A stretch of DNA of 64,000 bases from Planctomycetota bacterium. GTDB taxonomy: Bacteria; Planctomycetota; Phycisphaerae; Sedimentisphaerales; Anaerobacaceae. The stretch is from contig VRUL01000004.1 of NCBI GenBank assembly GCA_019456145.1, positions 21,919 through 85,918 of the forward strand, written 5' to 3'. Each line of letters starts with the position of its first letter. Position 1 is the first letter of the stretch. Of this stretch, positions 41,268 to 50,708 are shown one piece after another. Below the pieces are notes generated by a model, which saw only the letters and a list, made by a program, of their open reading frames with translations, did not search any database and had not been told where the DNA came from. The translations under genes were made by a program, and so were the position numbers.

Positions 41268-42854
41268 ATGGATACCATAGTAATGGGCGTAAATATTGGC
41301 CTGCCTGATGTGCTTATCCCACTTGTTACCTGTATTCTGGGAATTTGTCTTGCCCTTATCGTGATTCAGATGATTTCCAAGGCAAAATCAAAAACATTCG
41401 AGCAAGATTTGCAACGTCAGATTGATGGTGCCGAGCGAGAAGCAGAGAACATAATCAAGTCGGCCCAGATTGATGCCGCTTCCGAGACGATCAAGAAAAA
41501 AGAGCAATTCTCAGCCGAGTCCAACAGAATGCGTTCCAAATTGCACGAGACCGAAATGAGATTAAGCAAACGTGATGATATTCTTGATCGGCAGGCCGAA
41601 CAGCTCCAGCAGCGGGATAAGAAACTCAAACATCAGGAAAAAGAGAACGACAAGAGAGTACACAATATCGGCCTTAAGGAAAAACAACTTTCGGTTTTGA
41701 TGGCACAGCAGAAAAACCAACTGCTTAAGATCACGGCAATGGACATCGAAGCGGCGAAAGAGCTGCTCTTAAAACGCCTCGAAGACGAGTGTGAGCATGA
41801 GATGTCTGCTTTGATTCAACGTAAGCTCGAAGAATGTACCGAGACTGCTAACGAAAAAAGCCGGGAAGTAATCAGCACTGCCATTCAGCGTTATGCCGCT
41901 GAGCAGACCTGCGAAGTATCTGTCTCAACCGTAGATATCCCTAATGACGATATGAAGGGCCGAGTTATTGGCAGAGAAGGACGCAATATTCGAGCATTTG
42001 AAAAAGCTACGGGCGTAGATGTCATCGTCGATGATACTCCCGGAATGATTGTTGTAAGCGGCTTTGATCCGGTAAGGCGTGAAGTTGCTCGCCTTTCGAT
42101 GGAACGGCTCATTCAAGACGGCCGAATACATCCGTCCCGCATCGAAGAACTTGTCGCGCAGACCAAAAAAGACGTCAACCAGAAGCTTTTGCAGATTGGA
42201 AAAGATGCCGCTGTCGAGGCTAACGTAAAGGGATTGAGCAACAAGATACTCAGTTTTATGGGTGCTTTGAGCTTCAGGACGAGTTACGGTCAAAATGTGC
42301 TTCGACATAGCGTTGAAGTTGCATATCTGTCACAGGTTATGGCCGATGAGCTTGGCCTTGACGGTTCGGTGGCAAGGCGTGCGGGCCTATTGCATGACAT
42401 CGGCAAGGCCATTGACCATGAGGTTGAAGGCAGTCACCCCGCTATAGGAGCAAGTTACCTCAAGCGCTTTAACGAATCATCTATCGTGCTAAATGCCGTT
42501 GAAGGGCATCATGGCGATATCCCGGCGGATAATCCTTATACGCCACTGGTTGGTGCTGCAGATGCAATTAGCGCTTCCCGGCCCGGTGCCAGAAGAGAAA
42601 CGCTCGAAAGATATATCAAACGTTTGGAGAAGCTCGAGGAAATCGCCGGCAGCTTCAAGGGCGTTGAGAATGCATACGCAATTCAGGCCGGACGAGAAAT
42701 TCGCGTGATTGTCGATGCTGAGAAAGTGAGCGATGATGCAGCGATGAAAATTGCCCGTGATATTGCTATCAAGATTGAAGGTGAGATGACGTATCCCGGC
42801 GAAATCCAGGTAACGCTGCTGCGTGAGGTCCGATGTATCGAGTACGCCAAGTAA
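41268..42854 (+). CDS. rny: Ribonuclease Y
   Basis: 528 residues, usual length. N-terminal membrane helix ([20 protein letters not shown]), a long coiled coil (about 40-205), a KH domain ([20 protein letters not shown]) and an HD domain ([36 protein letters not shown]), then the C-terminal domain. It is a membrane-anchored endoribonuclease that starts mRNA decay. AAGG lies before the ATG. The ymdB homologue follows 18 bp later, the usual pairing. Confidence 0.97.
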   Translation: MDTIVMGVNIGLPDVLIPLVTCILGICLALIVIQMISKAKSKTFEQDLQRQIDGAEREAENIIKSAQIDAASETIKKKEQFSAESNRMRSKLHETEMRLSKRDDILDRQAEQLQQRDKKLKHQEKENDKRVHNIGLKEKQLSVLMAQQKNQLLKITAMDIEAAKELLLKRLEDECEHEMSALIQRKLEECTETANEKSREVISTAIQRYAAEQTCEVSVSTVDIPNDDMKGRVIGREGRNIRAFEKATGVDVIVDDTPGMIVVSGFDPVRREVARLSMERLIQDGRIHPSRIEELVAQTKKDVNQKLLQIGKDAAVEANVKGLSNKILSFMGALSFRTSYGQNVLRHSVEVAYLSQVMADELGLDGSVARRAGLLHDIGKAIDHEVEGSHPAIGASYLKRFNESSIVLNAVEGHHGDIPADNPYTPLVGAADAISASRPGARRETLERYIKRLEKLEEIAGSFKGVENAYAIQAGREIRVIVDAEKVSDDAAMKIARDIAIKIEGEMTYPGEIQVTLLREVRCIEYAK

Positions 42855-42872
42855 GAAATAGCGGAAGTAATT

Positions 42873-43724
42873 ATGAAGCTGAAAATACTTTGTGTCGGTG
42901 ACATAGTGGGCCGTCCCGGCAGGCGTATCATTGCCGATAAGCTAAAGTCAGTGGTTAGAGATCTGGATATCGATTGCGTAATAGTCAACGCTGAAAACGC
43001 TGCCGGGGGCTCCGGCCTAACACCTCAAATCTACAACAAACTGCTGCGGTATGGGGTAAACCTGGTCACGTTAGGTGACCATACTTACCGTAAAAGAGAT
43101 ATAATCAAAACGCTGGAAACAGAGGAGAATATCGCCCGGCCTGCAAATTATTCCGCCCCGGCGGCCGGAAAGGGCTTTGGAATTTACAAAACCGGTAAAG
43201 GACCAACCATAGCGGCTGTCGCTTTGATAGGTCGGCTCTTTATGAAGCCAGCCGATTGTCCATACAATACCATTGACAAAATCCTTCCGCAACTCAGGCA
43301 GAAGGCCGATGTCATAATCGTTGACTTCCACGCCGAAGCCACCAGCGAAAAGATCGCGATGGGCTATCATCTTGACGGTCGTGTTAGCTTGTGTTTCGGT
43401 ACTCATACTCACGTTGTGACCGCTGACGAAAAAATCATGCCTCAGGGCACCGCATATATCACTGATATTGGTATGACAGGTGCACACGATTCGGTGCTTG
43501 GCCGAGGGGTTGAGAACGTCTTAAAGTCGTTTAGAACACAGATGCCGTTCCCGTTTGAAATAGCTACCGGCAATGTAAAAATGAATTCAATCCTGGTTAC
43601 AGTTGACAGCAACACGAAGAAGACTGAGCGTATTGAGCGAATTACAATTGACGCAGACAGTGAAGACTCGACAAATTATGACAGCGATGACAGCAAGCCG
43701 GAATACTTCAATAACAACTTCTAA
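42873..43724 (+). CDS. ymdB: YmdB-family metallophosphoesterase
   Basis: 283 residues with the TIGR00282-type motifs: CVGDIVGRPGRRI, VNAENAAGGSGL, GDHTYRKRDI, VDFHAEATSEKIA and FGTHTHVVTADE. Family members cut 2',3'-cyclic nucleotides and affect RNA turnover and biofilm switching. It directly follows rny, with which it is probably co-expressed. The acidic last ~30 residues look disordered. Confidence 0.93.
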   Translation: MKLKILCVGDIVGRPGRRIIADKLKSVVRDLDIDCVIVNAENAAGGSGLTPQIYNKLLRYGVNLVTLGDHTYRKRDIIKTLETEENIARPANYSAPAAGKGFGIYKTGKGPTIAAVALIGRLFMKPADCPYNTIDKILPQLRQKADVIIVDFHAEATSEKIAMGYHLDGRVSLCFGTHTHVVTADEKIMPQGTAYITDIGMTGAHDSVLGRGVENVLKSFRTQMPFPFEIATGNVKMNSILVTVDSNTKKTERIERITIDADSEDSTNYDSDDSKPEYFNNNF

Positions 43725-43742
43725 TGCCTGTACTTTGCCGGT

Positions 43743-44306
43743 TTAGTTCAGTGGTCCACCTTCAGAGTTAGCTATGTCCACGACAACGCATGCAACCAGG
43801 AATCGCACCGCAGACTCGGTGTCGTCGGCGAGACTCTCAAGCTCACTTGTCAAAGGTTCCTCAATCACATTTGGCCAGGTAATTGGTAGATCCTGCCCTA
43901 CCTGCCTGTAAACAGTCCGCAGCTCCCGAATCGCAAGGGCCATTTGATTCTGGCCGGGTTGAATATTGTCTGGATCATTTCGCTGTGCGACCAGCAATAA
44001 AGCACCAATGAGAACAATCAAAGCCAAGCAGGCAGCTGCCGCAGAAGCCCAAAACTTCGTTCCCACTTTGTGTGTTTCTGTGCGTTGGTCAGGTATGGCC
44101 CTGAGAATGCGTTCACTCAGCCGTTTGGAAGTCCGCGTGTTCGAGATAGCCGCATCAAGAATTAAGCCTTCTCCCAACGATTGACATGTGTTGTAAAAAT
44201 CCCGACAATCCGCACAGCGACGAATATGTTTTTCTGTTATTCCTGATGACCGATTACCATTATCCAACGTGTGAGAAATCATAAATTTATAGAACCAACA
44301 GAACAT
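43743..44306 (-). CDS. Anti-sigma factor with zinc-finger motif and membrane anchor
   Basis: 187 residues. The N-terminus has a putative zf-HC2 site (Cys3, His27, Cys31, Cys34; EKHIRRCADC), and a membrane helix lies at about 88-110 (FWASAAAACLALIVLIGALL). Its ATG overlaps the sigma factor stop codon (TAATG), so the two are translated together. It should hold the sigma factor at the membrane until a signal releases it. The extracytoplasmic domain (about 110-187) is not recognised. Confidence 0.8.
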   Translation of the reverse strand: MFCWFYKFMISHTLDNGNRSSGITEKHIRRCADCRDFYNTCQSLGEGLILDAAISNTRTSKRLSERILRAIPDQRTETHKVGTKFWASAAAACLALIVLIGALLLVAQRNDPDNIQPGQNQMALAIRELRTVYRQVGQDLPITWPNVIEEPLTSELESLADDTESAVRFLVACVVVDIANSEGGPLN

Positions 44307-44974
44307 TATGCACCTTCAACTTTCATAAAAGATAATACTTCTTTAGGGGACGTATGGACCGCCGCTTCTTTTTCTACATTCACATTCTGTAATCTCTTTG
44401 CCAGATTTACCCTGGCCCTGTACAGAAGCACTTTCACATTTACCTGCGACTTTATCATTACTCCGGCGATTTCTTTTATCGACATATCCTGCACATATTT
44501 GAGCCACAACGCCTGGTACTGATTCCTGGACAAATCCCTGGCTAATGCCCACAGGTTCTGCTGCGTTTCCTGCTCTTCAACCATTTGCCCCGGCTCCGGG
44601 CCGAAGGACTCAATCTGGCCAACGGTCAGAAAAGAGCGTGACCTGCGGAAATGGCTGTATGCCAAACGTGTCGCTATCGTGAAAAGCCAGGTTGAGAATT
44701 TCCATGAGTTTCGGTACTTGTGAATGTTCTGGTAGGCCCTGACAAATGTATCCTGAACCAAGTCCTCGGCGTCCTGGATGCTATTGGTTTTATAGCGAAG
44801 GAAATTGAACAGCCGCATTCCAAAACGCTCGATGAGTTCGGCGAAAGATGCCCGACAGCCCTGTTGTGAGCGCCGAGCCAATTCTTCGGCGCTAAGAATC
44901 CGCAGGATGTGCGGCTTCGGATCGGAGCCGGGCACTACTGCGTCTGAGCTTCCTTTTCTTTGTTTTTTTGCCAT
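44306..44974 (-). CDS. ECF-type RNA polymerase sigma factor
   Basis: 222 residues. Region 2 (FAELIERFGMRLFNFLRYKT, DAEDLVQDTFVRAYQNIHKY, WKFSTWLFTIATRLAYSHFR) and region 4 (LSRNQYQALWLKYVQDMSIK, EIAGVMIKSQVNVKVLLYRA) are complete. Its start lies inside the last codons of the upstream secreted-protein gene (40-bp overlap), and its stop overlaps the anti-sigma start, so three genes form a tight operon. Confidence 0.95.
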   Translation of the reverse strand: MAKKQRKGSSDAVVPGSDPKPHILRILSAEELARRSQQGCRASFAELIERFGMRLFNFLRYKTNSIQDAEDLVQDTFVRAYQNIHKYRNSWKFSTWLFTIATRLAYSHFRRSRSFLTVGQIESFGPEPGQMVEEQETQQNLWALARDLSRNQYQALWLKYVQDMSIKEIAGVMIKSQVNVKVLLYRARVNLAKRLQNVNVEKEAAVHTSPKEVLSFMKVEGA

Positions 44975-45891
44975 TGTTCTTTTAGAAACTGCACAACCGC
45001 TTGGTGATCTGATTCAAAATGTATATGAACCGATTTTTGCTCACATGACACTTTTATCTTTTTGGCCAGTTCGGCCAGTTTCGGCTGCTCTTGGTTTGGC
45101 AGCGATACGAAGGCGATAATGCCTTCCAGCATTTGGGTTATAGCCTGGGCCGCTTCCTCGGACTTTGTTATCAGGCCCAAATCCATATAAAAGTTGCCTT
45201 CGGTTTCACCTATGGAAAGGGAAAGCTGGTCTGTTTGTTTGAGAGCGGCCGCTTCCGGGTCCTGTCCGACCATTTCACCGACACGCTTTCCCATCACCTG
45301 TATAAAGGCCCCTTTTGCATTCAGTGCAGCCTGATTAAAAGTATCTCCGGTTGCGTTCTTTGCCGAACCATTGAGGACATCCACGGCGAGCTTTACTGCA
45401 TCCAGGCCAGCTCCCATGATGATGAGATCATCCTTATAAAAGCACCCGTACATCATCTGGTTAGGGTCTTTCTGATTCTCATCGAACCATTCATGCAGCA
45501 CTATATTGCCGTGCTTAATTTCTTTATATTGAGGGTTCATGCGTAAAAGCGACAGAATCCTTTCTTTATCGAAGAACCCATCAATCAGAACTACAGCCTT
45601 TGCGCGGTCTTTACCGGTGCCGTAAACCGTAACGTCCCGGACATCGTCGAGCGGATGGAAAGAAAAAATCGTGGCAAAATTTGACAGATTCTCCTCAATC
45701 CCCAGATTGACCAGTTCTTCTCGTATAAGCTTGCCGGTCAGCGTTTTTCTGAACTGCTGCTGGTCGGCGTGAACCACCCAACTGGCACTACCGCTAACCT
45801 GTTCAATAACCAGAGATCCAGCCAGTACAGAACCTTCGGCAACCAAAACACTTGCAACCACCATCATTAGTAGCTTTTTCACAACTGGCAC
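44935..45891 (-). CDS. Hypothetical secreted protein, first gene of the sigma operon
   Basis: 318 residues with a signal peptide (KKLLMMVVASVLVAEGSVLA). The mature part resembles planctomycete periplasmic proteins of unknown role: NFATIFSFHPLDDVRDVTVY, VVLIDGFFDKERILSLLR, ADQQQFRKTLTGKLIREELV. No catalytic motif was seen. The end overlaps the sigma factor start by 40 bp, so it may be a sensor input or target of the sigma/anti-sigma pair. Confidence 0.75.
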   Translation of the reverse strand: MPVVKKLLMMVVASVLVAEGSVLAGSLVIEQVSGSASWVVHADQQQFRKTLTGKLIREELVNLGIEENLSNFATIFSFHPLDDVRDVTVYGTGKDRAKAVVLIDGFFDKERILSLLRMNPQYKEIKHGNIVLHEWFDENQKDPNQMMYGCFYKDDLIIMGAGLDAVKLAVDVLNGSAKNATGDTFNQAALNAKGAFIQVMGKRVGEMVGQDPEAAALKQTDQLSLSIGETEGNFYMDLGLITKSEEAAQAITQMLEGIIAFVSLPNQEQPKLAELAKKIKVSCEQKSVHIHFESDHQAVVQFLKEQWQKNKEKEAQTQ

Positions 45892-46067
45892 TCCTTTCTA
45901 TTTGACGCAATTATAACATTATCTGACCCGAAAAGCTATATACTTTCATTTTCTTATACCCCCTTAGCAGATAAAAGGTTACACCCTCGAGTCCGGAACT
46001 GCGCCGGAATCCATTACCGTTAGAATTTAAGCTTTGCAGTTATGTTTTTTTGGAATGCACTGGACAA
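45892..46067. other. Short intergenic stretch
   Basis: Probable promoter region of the sigma operon plus the downstream end of the metallo-hydrolase gene. Nothing distinctive was seen. Confidence 0.4.
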
Positions 46068-46694
46068 TTACTGCAGGAACTGGTTGTGTGCCTTTTCGTG
46101 GGCTATTGTTGTTGTTGGGCCGTGGCCGGGGTAAACGGTAGTGTCTTCGGGCAGTGTAAAAAGCTTCTCCCTGATGCTCTTTATTAGCTGAGCCATATTG
46201 CCGCCCAAGTCCGTTCGTCCGACCGAGTCGGCAAACAACGTGTCATCGGTAAAGACGATTCCTTCGTCCTGTGAATACAAACAGATGCCGCCCGGGGTAT
46301 GGCCCGGTGTATGGAGAACATGCAGTTTTATGCCAGCCTGCTCGATTACACATTCTGCTTCGAGAAGCAGATCTGCCGGTTGAGTGCCGGACGCTCCACC
46401 CATCAGAAGTCCCATGTTCTTTGCCTCAGTTAGCATATCGGCATCGAGCTTATGGATATAAACCTTTATTTCGGGAAAGCTTTGGCGTAATTCGGCAACT
46501 CCGGCAACATGGTCCGGGTGGCCATGAGTTAGAATAACAGCCAGGGGATTGAGATTATATTGCTGGAGAAACTTAACCAGTTGGCCTGCCTCCAGGCCCG
46601 TATCAATAATAAGGCAGTCTTTGGCAGATTCGGCGCTGCGAAGGACATAGCAGTTGGTTTCATACGCACCCAGTATTAAATGGTCGATTTTCAT
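46068..46694 (-). CDS. Metallo-beta-lactamase-fold hydrolase (glyoxalase II-like)
   Basis: 208 residues with the fold's metal-binding motif THGHPDHVAG (His57, His59, Asp61, His62), HTPGHTPGGICLY and VYPGHGPTT near the end. This is the compact class of GloB-like hydrolases, probably a thioesterase using two metal ions. It is transcribed alone and diverges from the ABC exporter. Substrate not evident. Confidence 0.93.
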   Translation of the reverse strand: MKIDHLILGAYETNCYVLRSAESAKDCLIIDTGLEAGQLVKFLQQYNLNPLAVILTHGHPDHVAGVAELRQSFPEIKVYIHKLDADMLTEAKNMGLLMGGASGTQPADLLLEAECVIEQAGIKLHVLHTPGHTPGGICLYSQDEGIVFTDDTLFADSVGRTDLGGNMAQLIKSIREKLFTLPEDTTVYPGHGPTTTIAHEKAHNQFLQ

Positions 46695-46918
46695 TTAATT
46701 GTTACCTTAAAGAACCGGCAGGATAGCAAAAATACTCTTTTGAGTCAATTAATTCTTTGGACTTGACTGGTAGAGCTTAGTTTGTTATTTTGCCTGGCTA
46801 TATAATCGTCGTATGTGGCGGTTTTCTTGCTCTAAGTCGAAGGAGACGATTAAGCAGGGCAGTCGTTTTGTGATGCTATGCAAAATGGGGTCCGGGGAAA
46901 AAGGAAAAAATTTAGTCA

Positions 46919-49060
46919 ATGAAGGATTTTAAGCGAGTATTCAAATATGTTTGGCCGCAATGGCCCCGGCTGGTTGTCATCGCAGTAAGTGCAATGATGA
47001 TAGGCCTGCTCTTTGCCGTTAGTATAGGAACGGTCCTGCCGCTTTTGAAAGTAATGATGGGCGAGGAAGGCTTGCACGGCTGGATCGACAGGCTTGTAGC
47101 CAAGGACAGATACGGTGTCAGTTTTTACGTGCCGGATAAGATAGATATGTCCGACCCTAATGTTGTCTATCATCTTCGTGTTACGGCCGTTAAAGATGAG
47201 AGTCAGGCGGCCATCGCAGGTCTGGAACAGGGCGATTGGATTGTTGGCATCCCAGATGGTTTCTCTGCTCCAGGTGACGCTGGTAAGGTATCTTCGACGA
47301 AATTGCTTGAGAAACTTGCTACTGCGCAGAGCAATACTGAGCTTGCGATTCGTTGTGAGAGGCTTAACTCCGATAACCGAATGGAATTTTTAGAACTGAA
47401 ATTAGCTGCAGGTCCGAAGCCCTTCTGGGCCGATTTTATCCAGCAGGCAATAGGCTTTGTGCCCAGGGAACAGAGCAGGGCAAACACCAAAAAGGCGGTT
47501 ATTTTTATCATAATTATGTTGACAGTAGTTACAGTTATCCGCTGCACAGCCAGGTTCTACCAGGACTATACCGTGCAGAAAGTTATGAATACCTCTATAG
47601 CTCATCTGCGTGAGGATATGTTTGTTCATTCGATGGATATTCCTGCCGGTTTTTTCGCTGAACAAGGTACGAGCGATACGGTAAGCAGGCTGATACGTGA
47701 TACCAACGATGTGGGAGTCGGTATAAAAATTATCTTCGGCAAGTTACTTCGTGAGCCTCTCAAGGCCATTGGGATGATTGTCGTGGCGATGGCGATAGAT
47801 TATAAGCTGACCTTGATATTTTTGTGCGGTGCGCCAATGGCTCTTTATTCACTTAGCAGACTCGGCAGAAAAATAAAGCGTGCCACCAGGAAATCATTAC
47901 TAAGCTGGGCGGGGATGCTTGGCAAACTCCAGGAGGTTATTGGTGCTATAAAGGTGGTGAAGGTTTATAACCGTCAATCATACGAACGAAAGAATTTTGC
48001 CATCTTTAACCTTAAGCTGCTCAGGCAGCAGTTCAGAATCGCAAAGTTGGATTCGATTGCCGGGCCAATTCTGGAAACGTTGGGCATGATAGCAGGCTCG
48101 GTGGGCCTGATATTTGGGGCACAATGGGTTTATGAAAACAAAATGGAACCAACCGAATTCTTTACGCTTCTAATTGCCCTTGGTGCTACAGCAGAGACAC
48201 TGAGAAAGGTCAGCGGTGTGTGGAACCGGATTCAGCAGGCTAATGCTGCGGCAGAGCGTGTGTATTCGGTCATTGATGAGCGGCCGGAAGTGGAAGTGCC
48301 GGATGCTTTTGAACTTGCACCTTTGAAAGAAAAAATCGAATTCATAGATGTTGTATTTACTTATCCAAAGGCAGAGACGCCGGCATTAAAGGAAATCAAT
48401 CTTTCTATACGAGCGGGAAATAATGTTGCTATCGTAGGGCCAAACGGCTCAGGCAAAACAACACTTGCGAACTTGATGCCGAGGTTTTATGATCCCGACA
48501 GCGGCCAAATCTTGATTGACGGCAAGGACATTAGTGACGCAACACTGTTTAGTTTGCGAAGCCAGATTGGATTGGTCACACAGAATGTAGTGACATTCAA
48601 TGATACTATAGCGGCAAATATCGCGTATGGCAAGCCCGACTCAACCAGAGAAGAAGTGATTTCTGCTGCAAAAGGTGCATTTGCCCACGAATTTATTTCT
48701 CCGTTGCCGGATGGCTATGATACGGTGATCGGCGAGCATGGTGCCGGTCTTAGTGGCGGCCAGTTGCAGAGAATCGTCATCGCAAGAGCGATTTTGAAGA
48801 ATCCGGCAATTCTGATTTTCGATGAGGCGACAAGTCACGTTGATGCCGACAGCGAAGCCAAAATTCACAGGGCCATCGAAAAAATTATGCGGGACAGGAC
48901 GAGTTTTATAATAGCCCACAGATTCAGTACGGTTATTACAGCTAATGTGATAGTAGTGATGGATGATGGCCGAATTATCGCTCAAGGGCAGCACGATGAA
49001 CTGATACAAACCTGCCCATTGTACCAGGGGCTATACGAAACACAGTTAGTAAAAGCATAG
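46919..49060 (+). CDS. ABC exporter (MsbA-like) with a PDZ-like insertion after helix 1
   Basis: 713 residues. First helix about 17-42, then an unusual ~150-residue non-membrane segment. Within it residues 86-150 read as a PDZ domain (YHLRVTAVKDESQAAIAGLE, then QGDWIVGIPDG). The remaining exporter helices start near 192. The ATPase part has Walker A (GPNGSGKTT, 507-515), LSGGQ (611-615), Walker B (ILIFDEATS) and H-loop His667. It should work as a homodimer exporting a lipid or lipid-linked molecule. The PDZ lies between helices 1 and 2, so it is predicted to be extracytoplasmic. Confidence 0.92.
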   Translation: MKDFKRVFKYVWPQWPRLVVIAVSAMMIGLLFAVSIGTVLPLLKVMMGEEGLHGWIDRLVAKDRYGVSFYVPDKIDMSDPNVVYHLRVTAVKDESQAAIAGLEQGDWIVGIPDGFSAPGDAGKVSSTKLLEKLATAQSNTELAIRCERLNSDNRMEFLELKLAAGPKPFWADFIQQAIGFVPREQSRANTKKAVIFIIIMLTVVTVIRCTARFYQDYTVQKVMNTSIAHLREDMFVHSMDIPAGFFAEQGTSDTVSRLIRDTNDVGVGIKIIFGKLLREPLKAIGMIVVAMAIDYKLTLIFLCGAPMALYSLSRLGRKIKRATRKSLLSWAGMLGKLQEVIGAIKVVKVYNRQSYERKNFAIFNLKLLRQQFRIAKLDSIAGPILETLGMIAGSVGLIFGAQWVYENKMEPTEFFTLLIALGATAETLRKVSGVWNRIQQANAAAERVYSVIDERPEVEVPDAFELAPLKEKIEFIDVVFTYPKAETPALKEINLSIRAGNNVAIVGPNGSGKTTLANLMPRFYDPDSGQILIDGKDISDATLFSLRSQIGLVTQNVVTFNDTIAANIAYGKPDSTREEVISAAKGAFAHEFISPLPDGYDTVIGEHGAGLSGGQLQRIVIARAILKNPAILIFDEATSHVDADSEAKIHRAIEKIMRDRTSFIIAHRFSTVITANVIVVMDDGRIIAQGQHDELIQTCPLYQGLYETQLVKA

Positions 49061-49251
49061 CTTCGTGATGTGTCGTGCGTGATCCCTGGTGCACAATACA
49101 GGCAGAATATAAGAGAAAAATTCACTTTGTTTTACATTAAATCGTTGATTTTGCCGATTAAAATCAGATAAAAGAGCACCGGTGCAAAAGAGCAAAAGGG
49201 ACTTTTGTATATAAGTGCCGTTTATGACCTTGCTATTTTAGGGCTAAAACA

Positions 49252-50205
49252 ATGACTAAGTTTTTACAGCAGGAAAAAGCACACGAACTCTTTAAGAGGT
49301 ATCAGGGTAATCCGATATTGACGCAGGAAGATTGGCCCTATCCGACGAATGCGGTCTTTAATCCCGCAGCGGTTAAGTTGAACACAGAGACGCTGCTGTT
49401 GGTTCGCGTCGAGGACATGCGCGGCTTTTCGCATTTGACCGTTGCTCGCAGTCCTGATGGATTTACGAACTGGGAAATTGATTCCGGACCAACCCTTGAA
49501 GCTGATCAAAATTCTCGGGAGGAAAAATTCGGTCTTGAAGACCCTCGAATTATTTGGCTCGAAGAGCAGAAGCAATTTGCCATTACATATGTCTCATTCA
49601 GTGAAGGTGGCCCTGTAGTTTCGCTGGCAATTACCAAAAACTTCAGCACTTTTGCCCGCCTGGGTGCTCTTTTGCCTCCGGAGGATAAAGATGCCTGCCT
49701 CTTTCCTCGCAGATTTAGGGGGCGTTTTGCATTGATTCACCGCCCCATCGTGAGAGGTGAGGCTCACATGTGGATCAGCTTTTCGCCAGATTTGAAACAT
49801 TGGGGCGACCATAGATTGTTGATTCGATCAAGAACAGGCTACTGGGACGGCCATAGAGTGGGTCTGGCTTGTCAACCTATTGAAACAAAGGAAGGCTGGA
49901 TGGTATTCTACCACGGTGTACGCATGACAGCATCTGGATCGATATACCGCCTTGGATTGGTACTCCTGGATTTAGAGGAGCCGTGGAGAGTCTTGCGCCG
50001 AGGCATGGAATGGCTTTTGGGTCCGCGTGCTAATTACGAGCGTGTAGGTGACGTGGGGGATGTTGTGTTCCCATCCGGTGCTGTTGTTCATAAAGAAACC
50101 GACCAGCTCCACCTCTATTATGGTGCTGCCGACTGTGTCGTCGCCGTCGCAACAGCCAATCTAAGCGAGGTCCTCGACTATATTATGTCATCTCCGGAAG
50201 TGTAA
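49252..50205 (+). CDS. Glycoside hydrolase family 130 phosphorylase-like enzyme
   Basis: 317 residues, a five-bladed beta-propeller with the GH130 motifs: GNPILTQEDWPYPTNAVFNP, LLLVRVEDMRGFSHL, KFGLEDPRIIWLEE (catalytic Asp region), RFALIHRPI, WDGHRVGLACQPIETKEGW, and YGAADCVVAVATANL. The family phosphorolyses or hydrolyses beta-mannosides. It has no signal peptide, so it acts in the cytoplasm. It is separated by 190 bp from the ABC exporter. Confidence 0.92.
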   Translation: MTKFLQQEKAHELFKRYQGNPILTQEDWPYPTNAVFNPAAVKLNTETLLLVRVEDMRGFSHLTVARSPDGFTNWEIDSGPTLEADQNSREEKFGLEDPRIIWLEEQKQFAITYVSFSEGGPVVSLAITKNFSTFARLGALLPPEDKDACLFPRRFRGRFALIHRPIVRGEAHMWISFSPDLKHWGDHRLLIRSRTGYWDGHRVGLACQPIETKEGWMVFYHGVRMTASGSIYRLGLVLLDLEEPWRVLRRGMEWLLGPRANYERVGDVGDVVFPSGAVVHKETDQLHLYYGAADCVVAVATANLSEVLDYIMSSPEV

Positions 50206-50708
50206 GGAATAAACTGCCGGAAAGTTCAGCGCCAGTGGCCGAAATGTCAGTCCTGCTCATCAAGCCTTTTTTGCAATAATTAGCCCAAAGTGGGAATATT
50301 CCCCGTTAAATCCGTTAAATATCGTGCATCGTTCCCGTTATTCTGCATGAAAAGGAAAAATCGGGAGAAAAATAAAGAACTCCCTTGACTTTTCCGGCAG
50401 ATTTACATAGTTTTGCGATTTGACGGAGCGGGGTGGAACCTTCTCCTGTTTTCTGCTGGATTTTTTACCGAGAAAAAGACTGTGCTCTAATTGTCGCAGA
50501 CGCGGCAGGGGGCTGAACAGAAAAAGCTGGTTTGGTGTGGTTGTGCGATAAAGGCTTTAATACAAATAGCCCTGTTTTACGGCCAAAGAAAGGCTGGGTG
50601 GAAGGAGGTACAGGCTTATGCAGTATAGGGGGTAGTTTTTTTGGTTAAGGATTTTGTTTGTGTGATGTTCTGACAATTGTCTTTCTAACAAAAAAAGGAG
50701 AGCTAATT
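50206..50708 (+). promoter_or_regulatory. Long leader region with a promoter candidate
   Basis: No gene. TTGACT (50385-50390), 17 bp, TAGTTT (50408-50413) is a plausible sigma70-like promoter about 300 bp before the choice-of-anchor I gene, which would leave a long 5' leader with G-rich stretches. I could not match the leader to a known riboswitch. Confidence 0.3.
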
